64,000 nucleotides of DNA from Alkalithermobacter thermoalcaliphilus JW-YL-7 = DSM 7308. GTDB taxonomy: Bacteria; Bacillota; Clostridia; Peptostreptococcales; Peptostreptococcaceae. Positions 1 to 7,230 of this stretch are shown one piece after another; the first letter of the stretch is position 1, and the number at the start of each line of letters is the position of its first letter. The notes below the pieces were generated by a model that worked only from the letters and a program-made list of their open reading frames with translations, was not told the origin of the DNA and ran no database searches. The stretch lies in assembly GCA_001584565.1 (NCBI GenBank), contig LSFY01000001.1, positions 606,001-670,000 of the forward strand, in the 5' to 3' direction. The position numbers and the translations under genes were made by a program.

Positions 1-78
1 AATGAATTAAAAATAAAAGTTCCAGAAGATGAATTAGCATATATGGCTATGCATATTCACAAATTAAAAGAAATATAA
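1..78 (+). CDS. BglG/GlcT-family transcription antiterminator, C-terminal fragment
   Basis: Only the last 25 codons are inside the window; the frame is open from base 1 and ends at TAA 76-78. The visible residues (PEDELAYMAMHIHKLKE) match the end of a PTS-regulation domain (PRD), where an E-x-x-Y/F-[IM]-x-[ML]-H-[IL] motif carries a phosphorylatable histidine. BglG-family proteins of this kind bind a short RNA hairpin and prevent termination when their PRDs are suitably phosphorylated. A matching RNA target and terminator lie directly downstream and lead into ptsH-ptsI, so this is probably the GlcT-like regulator of that operon. The RNA-binding domain is off the left edge, so the subfamily is inferred from the target sequence. 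Confidence 0.75.
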   Translation, partial: NELKIKVPEDELAYMAMHIHKLKEI

Positions 79-84
79 TATAAT
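56..84 (+). promoter_or_regulatory. Candidate sigma-A promoter for ptsH-ptsI
   Basis: TTCACA at 56-61, a 17-base spacer, and TATAAT at 79-84. It lies inside the 3' end of the antiterminator gene. Initiation is expected near 90-91, just ahead of the RNA switch, so the leader RNA would begin with the antiterminator hairpin. Confidence 0.65.
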
Positions 85-93
85 AAAACCGGG

Positions 94-126
94 TTAGCGT
101 GTTACTGTACGGCAGGCATGAGCTAA
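94..126 (+). promoter_or_regulatory. RAT-like ribonucleic antiterminator (GlcT/LicT target)
   Basis: The stretch contains TGTTACTG and GCAGGCATGAG, the conserved internal-loop sequences of RAT hairpins, flanked by complementary TTAGC (94-98) and GCTAA (122-126). Its 3' half overlaps the left arm of the following terminator (118-130), so the two structures are mutually exclusive. This is the classic arrangement for BglG/GlcT antitermination. The ATGAG ending resembles GlcT-type targets more than LicT-type ones, but that subfamily call is from memory. Confidence 0.75.
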
Positions 127-174
127 AGGTTTTGTATACTACTGTATATATACCTTTTAGCTCATGTTTTTGTT
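118..174 (+). terminator. Conditional terminator in the ptsHI leader
   Basis: The left arm CATGAGCTAAAGG (118-130) pairs with CCTTTTAGCTCATG (153-166, one bulged T) and is followed by TTTTTGTTT. It sits between the RAT and ptsH and shares bases with the RAT, so it should form only when the antiterminator protein is not bound. A second weak AT-rich hairpin lies at about 187-214. Confidence 0.8.
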
Positions 175-258
175 TGCTTATAAAATAAAAACTTTAAGTT
201 TAATTTTAAAGTTTTATAAAATAATAAATATAAATAACTATAAAGGGAGGAAATTAAA

Positions 259-519
259 ATGGAAAGAAAAGTAACTATAGTAAATGCAAGTGGATTACAT
301 GCAAGACCAGCGGGAATGTTTGTTAAGAAAGCTTCAGAATTCAAGTCTAGTGTAGAGATAGAATTCAATGGAAAGAAAATAAATGCAAAATCTATAATGG
401 GTGTTATGAGCTTAGGACTTGCAAAAGGTAATGAAATAAAAATAATAGCTAATGGAGAAGATGCACAAAGCGCATTAGATGCATTAGTAGCTCTAGTTGA
501 AAGTGGCTTTGGTGAATAG
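259..519 (+). CDS. ptsH: Phosphocarrier protein HPr
   Basis: HPr carries phosphate from enzyme I to the sugar-specific EIIA domains of the phosphotransferase system. The 86-residue length is typical. The catalytic histidine is His14 in GLHARPA, and the regulatory serine is Ser45 in KSIMGVMSL, the HPr kinase/phosphorylase site used in Gram-positive catabolite repression. GGGAGG at 245-250 precedes ATG 259. ptsI follows after 13 bases, so the two genes form an operon. Expression is probably controlled by the RAT/terminator at 94-174 rather than by a simple promoter. Confidence 0.97.
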   Translation: MERKVTIVNASGLHARPAGMFVKKASEFKSSVEIEFNGKKINAKSIMGVMSLGLAKGNEIKIIANGEDAQSALDALVALVESGFGE

Positions 520-532
520 TAGGAGGGATATT

Positions 533-2239
533 ATGATAAAAGGAAATGGAGCTTCTCCTGGTATAGGTATAGGAAAAGTTCTCCTTATAGAGCATACTCA
601 AATCAATGTAGAAAAAAACATAGTTCAAGATACAGCACACGAAGAAACTAAGTTTTTAGCTGCTGTAGAAAAAGCCAAAGAACAATTAACAGAAATTAAA
701 GAAAAGGCATTAAGAGAGCTTGGAGAAGATAAAGCTGAAATATTTAATGCACATATTATGGTTTTAGAAGACCCTGAATTTATAGATTCAACAATAAATA
801 AAATAAAAGATGAAAAAGTAAATTCAGAGTATGCATTTAAACAAATAGCTGATATGTTTATCTCTATGTTTGAAAGCATGGATAATGAATATATGAAAGA
901 AAGAGCTGCAGATATAAAAGATGTATCAGATAGAGTTTTGAGAAATCTTTTAGGTATTGACATTGTAGATCTTTCTAACTTAAAAGAAGAAGTTATATTA
1001 GTAACACAAGACCTTACTCCATCAGATACAGCTACAATGGACAAAAATAAGGTTTTAGGTTTTTTAACTAATATAGGTGGAAAAACATCTCATACGGCTA
1101 TAATGGCAAGAACTTTAGAAATTCCAGCTGTTGTTGGATTAAAAGATATAACTGATAAGGTTAAAACAGGAGATTTTATAGTGTTTAATGGAGAAACAGG
1201 AGATGTTGTTTTAAATCCAGATGAAAACACTATAAATGAATACAAAAAGTTAAAAGAAGAATTCGATAAAACTAGAAAAGAACTAGAAAGCTATAAAGGT
1301 AAAGAAAGTAAAACTATAGATGGAAGACAAGTTGAACTTGCAGGAAATATAGGCACACCGAATGATATAGAAGGACTTATTAAAAATGATGCAGAAGGTG
1401 TAGGTCTATATAGAACTGAGTTTTTATATATGGATAGAGATGATTTTCCAAGTGAAGATGAGCAATTTGAAGCTTACAAAGCAGTGCTTGAAGCTATGAA
1501 TCCAAAACCTATAGTTATTAGAACTTTAGATATAGGTGGAGATAAAGAACTTTCGTACATGAAAATGGATAAAGAAATGAATCCATTCTTAGGATATAGA
1601 GCTATAAGACTTTGTCTTGATAGAAAAGACATATTTAAAACTCAACTTAGAGCACTTTTAAGAGCTAGTGTATACGGAAATTTAAAAATAATGTTTCCTA
1701 TGATATCTTGTTTAGAAGAATTATTAGAAGCTAAAAGTGTTTTAGAGGAAGTAAAAAAAGATTTAGACAAAGAAAATATATCTTATTCTAAAGATGTACA
1801 AGTTGGAATGATGATAGAAGTTCCATCAGCTGCTATAATAAGTGATATATTAGCTAAGCATGTTGATTTCTTTAGTATAGGAACTAATGATTTGATACAG
1901 TACACTTGTGCAGTTGATAGAATGAATGAAAAAATCCACAATTTATACAATCCATTTAATCCTGCTGTATTAAGACTTATAAAATTAGTTATAGATAATG
2001 GTCATAAAGAAGGTATATGGGTTGGTATGTGTGGAGAAGTAGCAGGAGATAAAAGACTTATTCCAATACTTATAGGTATGGGCTTAGATGAGTTTAGTAT
2101 GAGTCCTATTTCTATACTTCCTGCTAGAAAACTTATTAATTCGCTAAGTTATGAAGAAATGAAAAAAATATCTGATGAAGTTTTAAAATTAACTACAGCA
2201 GATGAAATACAGGAGTATATACAAAAAGTCTTTGCTTAG
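533..2239 (+). CDS. ptsI: Phosphoenolpyruvate-protein phosphotransferase (PTS enzyme I)
   Basis: Enzyme I takes phosphate from PEP and passes it to HPr. The frame is open further upstream, but ATG 533 is chosen: AGGAGGG lies just before it and the protein then starts MIKGNGASPGIGIG as in the family, giving the usual length of 568 residues. The phospho-histidine is His187 in GGKTSHTAIMA. The C-terminal PEP-binding TIM barrel carries GTNDLIQY and the active-site Cys500 in GMCGEVAGD. The gene is second in the ptsHI operon and ends inside its own terminator hairpin. Confidence 0.97.
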   Translation: MIKGNGASPGIGIGKVLLIEHTQINVEKNIVQDTAHEETKFLAAVEKAKEQLTEIKEKALRELGEDKAEIFNAHIMVLEDPEFIDSTINKIKDEKVNSEYAFKQIADMFISMFESMDNEYMKERAADIKDVSDRVLRNLLGIDIVDLSNLKEEVILVTQDLTPSDTATMDKNKVLGFLTNIGGKTSHTAIMARTLEIPAVVGLKDITDKVKTGDFIVFNGETGDVVLNPDENTINEYKKLKEEFDKTRKELESYKGKESKTIDGRQVELAGNIGTPNDIEGLIKNDAEGVGLYRTEFLYMDRDDFPSEDEQFEAYKAVLEAMNPKPIVIRTLDIGGDKELSYMKMDKEMNPFLGYRAIRLCLDRKDIFKTQLRALLRASVYGNLKIMFPMISCLEELLEAKSVLEEVKKDLDKENISYSKDVQVGMMIEVPSAAIISDILAKHVDFFSIGTNDLIQYTCAVDRMNEKIHNLYNPFNPAVLRLIKLVIDNGHKEGIWVGMCGEVAGDKRLIPILIGMGLDEFSMSPISILPARKLINSLSYEEMKKISDEVLKLTTADEIQEYIQKVFA

Positions 2240-2260
2240 ACAAAGACTTTTATTTTCTTT
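2224..2260 (+). terminator. ptsHI terminator
   Basis: AAAAGTCTTTG (2224-2234) pairs perfectly with CAAAGACTTTT (2241-2251), followed by a T-rich run. The ptsI stop codon lies in the loop. The convergent Nudix gene ends in the right arm. Confidence 0.85.
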
Positions 2261-2870
2261 TTTTATAACTATCTATAAAGTCTTTAAGTATTTTAGCTGT
2301 AATTCCCCATATGACATAATCTTTATATTCATAGAATAAAACATCGTAAGTGCCAGTTTTAAATTTATAATTTTGGCCATAAGAAATTAAGTGATAAGGG
2401 AAATTTTTATGTGGAATTATATGTACATCTGTTTTGTAAATTGATGGCTCATTATCTATAAAAAAGTTTAATGGAGCTAAAAAGATATGATCTACCTCAT
2501 CTTTATTTATATTTATACAGTCAAAGTTTTTTATCTCTCCTAAAAAAGGATATATAACCATATTAAATGGAGCTACAAAAGTGTTTAATGGACAAATAAT
2601 ATCTATATTTTTTTCATCTATTCCTAACTCTTCGCACGTTTCCCTTATAGCAGTTTTTTCAAATAAAACATCATGTTTTTCAAATTTTCCCCCTGGAAAA
2701 GATATTTCTCCTGGTTGAGATTTTAAAGAATTAGACCTAACTTGAAATAATATATTTATAGAATTATTTATTTGCAAAAGTGGAATCAAAACAGAATAAA
2801 AAGATGGACTGTCACATTTGTTTATGCTAGGTTTAAAAGTAGAAAAAGATTTTTTTATATTGTCTATCAT
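2250..2870 (-). CDS. Nudix hydrolase, CoA pyrophosphatase (NudL/YeaB) type
   Basis: This 206-residue protein has the Nudix box near residues 60-84, with GGKFEKHD followed by TAIRETCEELGI. It is preceded by RSNSLKSQPGEISFPGG, the extra signature of the UPF0035/CoA-pyrophosphatase branch. Members cleave CoA or related diphosphates into 3',5'-ADP and 4'-phosphopantetheine; substrate here is inferred from the signature only. GAGGATC lies just upstream of the ATG on the minus strand. It is divergent from the DUF1232 gene and convergent with ptsI. Confidence 0.85.
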   Translation of the reverse strand: MIDNIKKSFSTFKPSINKCDSPSFYSVLIPLLQINNSINILFQVRSNSLKSQPGEISFPGGKFEKHDVLFEKTAIRETCEELGIDEKNIDIICPLNTFVAPFNMVIYPFLGEIKNFDCININKDEVDHIFLAPLNFFIDNEPSIYKTDVHIIPHKNFPYHLISYGQNYKFKTGTYDVLFYEYKDYVIWGITAKILKDFIDSYKKRK

Positions 2871-2940
2871 AATGATCCTCCAAAAATATTGTAATAAATA
2901 ATTAGGAAAGGTTTTATATTACTATAAAGGAGATGATAAT

Positions 2941-3258
2941 ATGAAAAAAATAATAGCTGCCATATCTTTTATAAAAAGAATAAATATATTTTTTAAGTAT
3001 TTAAAAGATAAAAATGTTAATATTGTAAGCAAAATTAAGGCATTTTCATTGTTTTCGGTAGGAATTTTATATTTAGTTTCTCCGATAGACTTTATACCAG
3101 ATTTTATATTTGGTCTAGGTATTATAGATGATATATTCGTGCTTACTTATATATTTGAAATGTTAAATAAACAATTAGAAGATTATAAGAGAACATTAAA
3201 AGAAAAATCTTTAAGAATAATAGAAATAGATGATTATATAATAAAAGATGAAAACTAG
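2941..3258 (+). CDS. DUF1232 (YkvA-family) small membrane protein
   Basis: The protein has 105 residues. The central hydrophobic stretch (about 35-75) contains LVSPIDFIPDF and GIIDDI, the hallmark SPIDxIPD motif of DUF1232. The family is membrane-associated and its function is not established. AAAGGAG precedes the ATG. It is a single gene, convergent with the aminotransferase: the two coding regions overlap by four bases at 3255-3258 and share a bidirectional hairpin. Confidence 0.85.
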   Translation: MKKIIAAISFIKRINIFFKYLKDKNVNIVSKIKAFSLFSVGILYLVSPIDFIPDFIFGLGIIDDIFVLTYIFEMLNKQLEDYKRTLKEKSLRIIEIDDYIIKDEN

Positions 3259-3287
3259 GAGGAAAAAATTCCTCTTAGTTTTTTTAT
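3251..3287. terminator. Bidirectional terminator between DUF1232 and CobD-like genes
   Basis: AAAACTAGGAGG (3251-3262) pairs with CCTCTTAGTTTT (3271-3282; one G-U), followed on the plus strand by a T run. The minus-strand transcript would also end in a U-rich tail, so it can serve both genes. Confidence 0.75.
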
Positions 3288-4334
3288 TAATAGCTCATTA
3301 TCTTTGTGATTTAAAATACATACTCTAAAGAAATATTCATCAAGCCCTTCAAAAGAAGAAGCATCCCTTATAACTATTTTATCCTTAACAAGAATGTTGT
3401 ATAAATCCCTTGCTGTTATAACTTTAGATGATATCTGGCATAGTATAAAGTTACCTTTACTATCATATATTTTTAAAGAGTTAATTTTGGATAAATTAGA
3501 CATAAGATATTCTCTTTCAGTTTTCATAAACTCTTTAACTTTACAGATATACTCTGTATCTGATAGCATAGCTTCTCCTATTATAGAAGCGAAAATGTTT
3601 ATATTCCAAAGATCTAAGTTTTGCTTTAAATCATTATATATAGTTTCATTGCTAGTAAGAGCATAACCTAATCTTATTCCAGGTGTTGAGAAGAATTTGG
3701 ATGTACCTCTTATTAAGAATAGGTTAGGATAAATATCGACTAAACTTGAGCAAGAATAAATATTAGTATCTGTAAATTCTATATATGTTTCATCTACCAT
3801 AACAAATGAATTTGTCCAGTTTAAAATAACTTCTAATTCGTCTTTTGTAAATGCATGTCCTGTTGGATTGTTAGGATTGCATATTACTACTAACTCATAG
3901 TTATTTTGTTTTATAGTTTGTAAAAAATGATCAAGATCGACCTTAAAGTCATCTTCGCTTCTTAGAAAATACTTATCGATATTTGAATGCACTTTTTTAA
4001 GTTCTCTTTCATATTCTGAATATGCAGGAGAGACTATAAGAGACTTTTTAGGGCTTATCAATTTAATGAATGAAGAAATAAATTGAGTAGCACCGCTTCC
4101 TAAAAGAATATTTTCACTTTTTACACTACAGTATGAAGAGATAGAGTTTTTTAAATTTATGTAGTCTGGATCAGGATAAATAGAAATCATATCAATATTT
4201 TTTATTAAAGCCTCTTTCGCTTTTAATGAAGCTCCTAATGGATTTATATTAGAACTAAAATCTAAAATTTCTTCTTTCTTAAAATTATATTCTCTAGCTA
4301 TTTCAAATAAATTAGCACCATGTTTTACACTCAT
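3255..4334 (-). CDS. PLP-dependent aminotransferase/decarboxylase, CobD (threonine-phosphate decarboxylase)-like
   Basis: This fold-type I PLP enzyme has HGAN near the N terminus, ILDFSSNINPLG, NPNNPTG (about 154-160), and the Schiff-base lysine Lys213 in TSKFFSTPGIRLGY. The HGAN-LDFSSNINP opening is typical of CobD-like proteins, which make (R)-1-amino-2-propanol phosphate for cobalamin; histidinol-phosphate aminotransferases are the nearest alternative. TAGGAGG abuts an upstream ATG at 4343 with no spacing, so the ATG at 4334 (MSVKHGAN), nine bases further on, is the better start. No other cobalamin biosynthesis gene is in the window apart from the PduO-like neighbour, so CobD function is inference. 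Confidence 0.75.
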   Translation of the reverse strand: MSVKHGANLFEIAREYNFKKEEILDFSSNINPLGASLKAKEALIKNIDMISIYPDPDYINLKNSISSYCSVKSENILLGSGATQFISSFIKLISPKKSLIVSPAYSEYERELKKVHSNIDKYFLRSEDDFKVDLDHFLQTIKQNNYELVVICNPNNPTGHAFTKDELEVILNWTNSFVMVDETYIEFTDTNIYSCSSLVDIYPNLFLIRGTSKFFSTPGIRLGYALTSNETIYNDLKQNLDLWNINIFASIIGEAMLSDTEYICKVKEFMKTEREYLMSNLSKINSLKIYDSKGNFILCQISSKVITARDLYNILVKDKIVIRDASSFEGLDEYFFRVCILNHKDNELLIKKLRGIFSS

Positions 4335-4421
4335 CAAAATCATCCTCCTAATAAGTTAATTATACATTTTTTTCTTTATTAAGTAAGCTGTTAATTTTAA
4401 AAAAGAAAGAGAGGGTTTAAA

Positions 4422-4877
4422 ATGAAAAATTATAACAGTATAGTAGAAAAGTCGTATGAAACAATAAATGAACTCAATTTTTATATAGACTTGGCTAAAA
4501 ATTATTCAAAAGATAGAGAAATATATAACGAACTTAGAAATATACAAGAAAAGTTATTAACGATTTTTGATAGTCAAGAAAATTTAGTGAGGGTTTCGGT
4601 TGACGAAGAGGATATACAATATTTAGAAAATATAAAACATAAATATATATCAAAGGTAGAAAATGCAAATGAATTTGTTGTTCCTGGAATTTCAAAAAGT
4701 TCATCTATACTTCATATAGCTAAAACTATATGCACAAGAGCAGAAAGAGACATATTAAGTTTAAATAAAAAGCAAAAAATAAATCCGGCTTTAATTAAGT
4801 ATATACAGAAATTGTCTGATGTTATATACACTTTAGCAAAGTATAGTGAAGATGAAATTATATATATAGAAATCTAA
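4422..4877 (+). CDS. Protein related to the C-terminal half of PduO-type cobalamin adenosyltransferases
   Basis: This is a 151-residue, largely helical protein. Residues 85-143 read FVVPG, then SSSILHIAKTICTRAERD, then NPALIKYIQKLSDVIYTLAKY. This follows the C-terminal half of PduO/MMAB ATP:cob(I)alamin adenosyltransferases (FxLPGG, LHxARxxxRRAER, NRLSDxLFxLAR). The N-terminal ATP-binding segment of PduO (TKxGDxGxT) is missing, one arginine of the RRAER motif is Thr, and the NR of NRLSD is QK. It may therefore be a non-catalytic or sensory relative rather than an enzyme. GAGAGGG precedes the ATG. It is divergent from the CobD-like gene. Confidence 0.65.
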   Translation: MKNYNSIVEKSYETINELNFYIDLAKNYSKDREIYNELRNIQEKLLTIFDSQENLVRVSVDEEDIQYLENIKHKYISKVENANEFVVPGISKSSSILHIAKTICTRAERDILSLNKKQKINPALIKYIQKLSDVIYTLAKYSEDEIIYIEI

Positions 4878-4911
4878 AATACGAAAAATAAAATAAAAAA
4901 TACAAAAAAAG

Positions 4912-4940
4912 TTCACATAATTACTTACATATGATAAAAT
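4912..4940 (+). promoter_or_regulatory. Candidate promoter for hpt
   Basis: TTCACA (4912-4917), 17 bases, TAAAAT (4935-4940), about 34 bases upstream of the hpt start codon. The spacing is right but both boxes are imperfect. Confidence 0.45.
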
Positions 4941-4973
4941 ATAGCTATAAAAAATAAGGAGGAAACTTAAAAA

Positions 4974-5495
4974 ATGTATAGAGTTGCTGAGGTTTTGATA
5001 AGTGAGGAACAAGTGAAAAATAGAGTTTATGAGCTTGCTAAAGCTATAGAATCTGATTATAAAGGTAAAGATCTTTTAGTTATAGGAGTACTGAAAGGGG
5101 CATTTGTGTTTATATCGGATCTAATAAGAAATATAGATTTAGATGTAACTTTAGATTTTATGGCAGTTTCAAGTTATGGAATGTCAACTCAAACTTCAGG
5201 AATAGTAAAAATTTTAAAAGACTTAGATAGTGATATAGAAAATAAAGATGTTTTAATAGTTGAGGATATTATAGATACAGGTCTTACGCTAAAATATTTA
5301 AGTGATAATCTAAAATCGAGAAAACCTAATTCAATAAAAATATGCACACTTTTAGATAAACCTGAAAGAAGGCAGTGTCATTTAGATATAGACTATGTAG
5401 GATTTGAAATACCAGATAAATTTATAGTTGGATATGGAATTGACTGTGCTGAAAAATTTAGAAACTTGCCTTATATAGCAGTAGTAGAAGAATAA
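4974..5495 (+). CDS. hpt: Hypoxanthine phosphoribosyltransferase
   Basis: It salvages hypoxanthine and guanine with PRPP to give IMP and GMP. The protein has 173 residues, normal for bacterial HPRT. The PRPP-binding loop is at 95-107 (VLIVEDIIDTGLT). GVLKGAFVF (about 38-46) and the C-terminal YVGFEIPDKFIVGYGID complete the family pattern. AAGGAGG precedes ATG 4974. The gene appears monocistronic: it has its own promoter-like sequence and a terminator hairpin overlapping its stop codon. Confidence 0.96.
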   Translation: MYRVAEVLISEEQVKNRVYELAKAIESDYKGKDLLVIGVLKGAFVFISDLIRNIDLDVTLDFMAVSSYGMSTQTSGIVKILKDLDSDIENKDVLIVEDIIDTGLTLKYLSDNLKSRKPNSIKICTLLDKPERRQCHLDIDYVGFEIPDKFIVGYGIDCAEKFRNLPYIAVVEE

Positions 5496-5510
5496 TTCTA
5501 CTACTTTTTT
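5481..5510 (+). terminator. hpt terminator
   Basis: GTAGTAGAA (5481-5489) pairs with TTCTACTAC (5496-5504), followed by six T. The left arm lies within the last codons of hpt. Confidence 0.85.
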
Positions 5511-5574
5511 CTATTTTAGAAATAATACATTTGGTAAAATAGGATAAAAAACGAAAAGGAGGTTATACTATACG

Positions 5575-6069
5575 ATGTGTGTTAAAGAAGTTATAGAAAA
5601 TGAGGTAGTGAAAATTTTAAAAAGTAAAAACCTAACTATTTCAGTAGCTGAATCTTGTACAGGAGGAATTATATCATCAAAACTTATTAATTGCTCTGGT
5701 GTCTCATCGGTATTTATAGAGGGAATTGTTGCATATAGTAATCAATCTAAGATCGATAGATTAAATGTAAATAAAGATACATTAGATAAATATGGAGCTG
5801 TAAGTGAAGAAACTGCAAAGGAGATGGCATTTGGAATAGCTAAAAGCACAAATGTAGACATAGCAATATCTACAACAGGAATAGCAGGGCCTTTAGGTGG
5901 AAGTGATATAAAACCAGTTGGACTTGTATATATAGGTTTATATATAAAAGGAAATATAAAAGTGAAGAAAATAAATTTAAAAGGAGAAAGAAATTATATA
6001 AGAAATGAAGCTTCAACAATAGCTTTAAGATATTTAAAAGAAGAACTTGAAGAATACATCAACCAATAA
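5575..6069 (+). CDS. CinA C-terminal domain protein (nicotinamide-nucleotide amidase, PncC type)
   Basis: The 164 residues correspond to the stand-alone CinA C-terminal domain, which deamidates NMN to nicotinic acid mononucleotide in pyridine-nucleotide recycling. Diagnostic segments are SVAESCTGG near residue 23, GVSSVFIEGIVAYSN, and TTGIAGPLGGSDIKPVGLVYIG. The N-terminal molybdopterin-binding-like domain of full-length CinA is absent. AAAGGAGG lies upstream, but spacing to ATG 5575 is long (about 12 bases); no better in-frame start is visible. Confidence 0.9.
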   Translation: MCVKEVIENEVVKILKSKNLTISVAESCTGGIISSKLINCSGVSSVFIEGIVAYSNQSKIDRLNVNKDTLDKYGAVSEETAKEMAFGIAKSTNVDIAISTTGIAGPLGGSDIKPVGLVYIGLYIKGNIKVKKINLKGERNYIRNEASTIALRYLKEELEEYINQ

Positions 6070-6145
6070 ATACCAAGTATAGTTTAGAAAAATTTTCACA
6101 GAATAATATCAAGTAATAAATATACTTAAAAGCGAGGGATACAAA

Positions 6146-6358
6146 ATGGCTAACAACTACAACAAAAAAGCAGTTCCAGAGGCTAAAGCAGCTTTAAATC
6201 AAATGAAATTAGAAACTGCAAGTGAGCTTGGAATGAGCAACTATCAAAACATGGATAAAGGAAATTTAACTGCTAGACAAAATGGTTATGTAGGTGGATA
6301 CATGACTAAAAAGCTAGTAGAAATGGCTGAAAGACAACTATCAGGAAAACAACAATAA
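6146..6358 (+). CDS. Small acid-soluble spore protein, alpha/beta type
   Basis: The protein has 70 residues. KLETASELG near residues 21-29 matches the site cut by the germination protease GPR, and the C-terminal block NLTARQNGYVGGYMTKKLVEMAE is the DNA-binding signature of alpha/beta SASPs. These saturate spore DNA in the forespore and protect it. Expression should be SigG-dependent: GTATA at 6077-6081 and AATAATA at 6102-6108 resemble a SigG promoter but sit about 20 bases apart, slightly long. GCGAGGG precedes the ATG. The gene is followed by a long palindromic terminator. Confidence 0.93.
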   Translation: MANNYNKKAVPEAKAALNQMKLETASELGMSNYQNMDKGNLTARQNGYVGGYMTKKLVEMAERQLSGKQQ

Positions 6359-6359
6359 A

Positions 6360-6400
6360 TTTTAAAAGGCAAAGACTTAAGTCTTTGCCTTTTAAAATTT
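6360..6400 (+). terminator. SASP gene terminator
   Basis: This is a 38-base perfect palindrome (6360-6397) built on GGCAAAGAC/GTCTTTGCC with TTTTAAAA flanks. It is symmetrical, so it could also act on the other strand. Confidence 0.8.
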
Positions 6401-6455
6401 TGAATATGCTACTTTAATTTTGATAATAATAAGTTTGAAGGTGAGGAGTGATAGT

Positions 6456-6629
6456 ATGGATAAACAAGTTAATTTTGAAATGCTAAAAGAAAGATTCAAA
6501 AATGCTACACTTGATGAAAAGATAGAAATATACACTACAACATCAGGACTAACTGTAGAACAGTTTAAAGAATTACTAAGGTATTTTCCGCTTCAGCATT
6601 TAAGTAAACTAGAAAAAGCTATGCAATAA
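6456..6629 (+). CDS. Small protein of unknown function (57 aa)
   Basis: I do not recognise this family. The ATG at 6456 is preceded by GGTGAGGAG and gives MDKQVNFEMLKERF..., 57 residues; an upstream in-frame start at 6420 lacks such a site. The product is charged, probably helical, with no cysteine, signal peptide or membrane segment. Strong ribosome binding site and its own terminator argue that it is a real single gene. It lies between the SASP gene and the aro operon. Confidence 0.6.
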   Translation: MDKQVNFEMLKERFKNATLDEKIEIYTTTSGLTVEQFKELLRYFPLQHLSKLEKAMQ

Positions 6630-6630
6630 A

Positions 6631-6657
6631 GCTAAGGGATTCCTTAGCTTTTGTTTT
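6631..6657 (+). terminator. Terminator after the 57-aa gene
   Basis: GCTAAGG (6631-6637) pairs with CCTTAGC (6642-6648), followed by TTTTGTTTT. Confidence 0.8.
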
Positions 6658-6717
6658 GAATAAAATACTAAATTTAAGGAAAAAATCAAATATAACTTCT
6701 AAAAAGGAGGAAAAAAG

Positions 6718-7230
6718 ATGATAAGTGGTTTAATAGATTTAATGTATAAAGAGGTTATAAAAACAAGGCTTAACCAAATGGAAAAAGTCGACCCTTGCAG
6801 TGTTAAAGTAAAGCATAATACAAAAATAGTAAATAAGATAGATAATGTAACTATTAAGTTTATAAAGCTAGGCCTTTGTTTACTGTTTTTTTCGATAATT
6901 TTTAGAGGCAATATATATTTATCAACTATTAGCTTTTTAATATATTTAATTTATAGAAAAATGTATAAAAGAAAAATTAACAGCTATTTAAACTTAACAA
7001 AAACAAAAGTACAAGTTAAAACCAAACCTGTATTTACAGAGAGCATAAAAAATAAGATAAAAGGAATGTTTATTATATTAATTTTGCTTACATTTTCGCA
7101 ATACAAAGGTTTTTATGTAGCTATACTTATGATCGTTTTCATGTTTACTATATTGGATATATATAGTAACATAAAATCAGAAAATAAAATGATCATAAAA
7201 GGAGAAAAAAATGAGCTTTTTGATAATTAA
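6718..7230 (+). CDS. Uncharacterised membrane protein, first gene of the aro operon
   Basis: The protein has 170 residues and is not recognised. A soluble N-terminal part (1-50) is followed by hydrophobic segments near 50-80 and 120-150, separated by a strongly basic loop (KMYKRKIN...KTKTKVQVKTK). AAAAAGGAGG precedes ATG 6718. Its 3' end overlaps the start of the flavodoxin-fold gene by 20 bases (7211-7230), so the two are translationally linked and lead into aroC-aroB-aroA. Whether it has any role in aromatic synthesis cannot be told from the sequence. Confidence 0.7.
   Translation: MISGLIDLMYKEVIKTRLNQMEKVDPCSVKVKHNTKIVNKIDNVTIKFIKLGLCLLFFSIIFRGNIYLSTISFLIYLIYRKMYKRKINSYLNLTKTKVQVKTKPVFTESIKNKIKGMFIILILLTFSQYKGFYVAILMIVFMFTILDIYSNIKSENKMIIKGEKNELFDN

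Noticed and set aside
187-214. Second leader hairpin before ptsH as another regulatory switch
   Set aside because: The stem is entirely A/T pairs and lacks a T run or RAT sequence; AT-rich DNA gives such repeats by chance.
497-532. Extended N terminus for ptsI inside ptsH
   Set aside because: The Shine-Dalgarno AGGAGGG and the family N terminus both point to ATG 533.
625-1044. Leftward 139-codon open frame opposite ptsI
   Set aside because: It is antisense to a clear enzyme I gene, lacks a ribosome binding site and has low-complexity serine/isoleucine composition typical of shadow frames.
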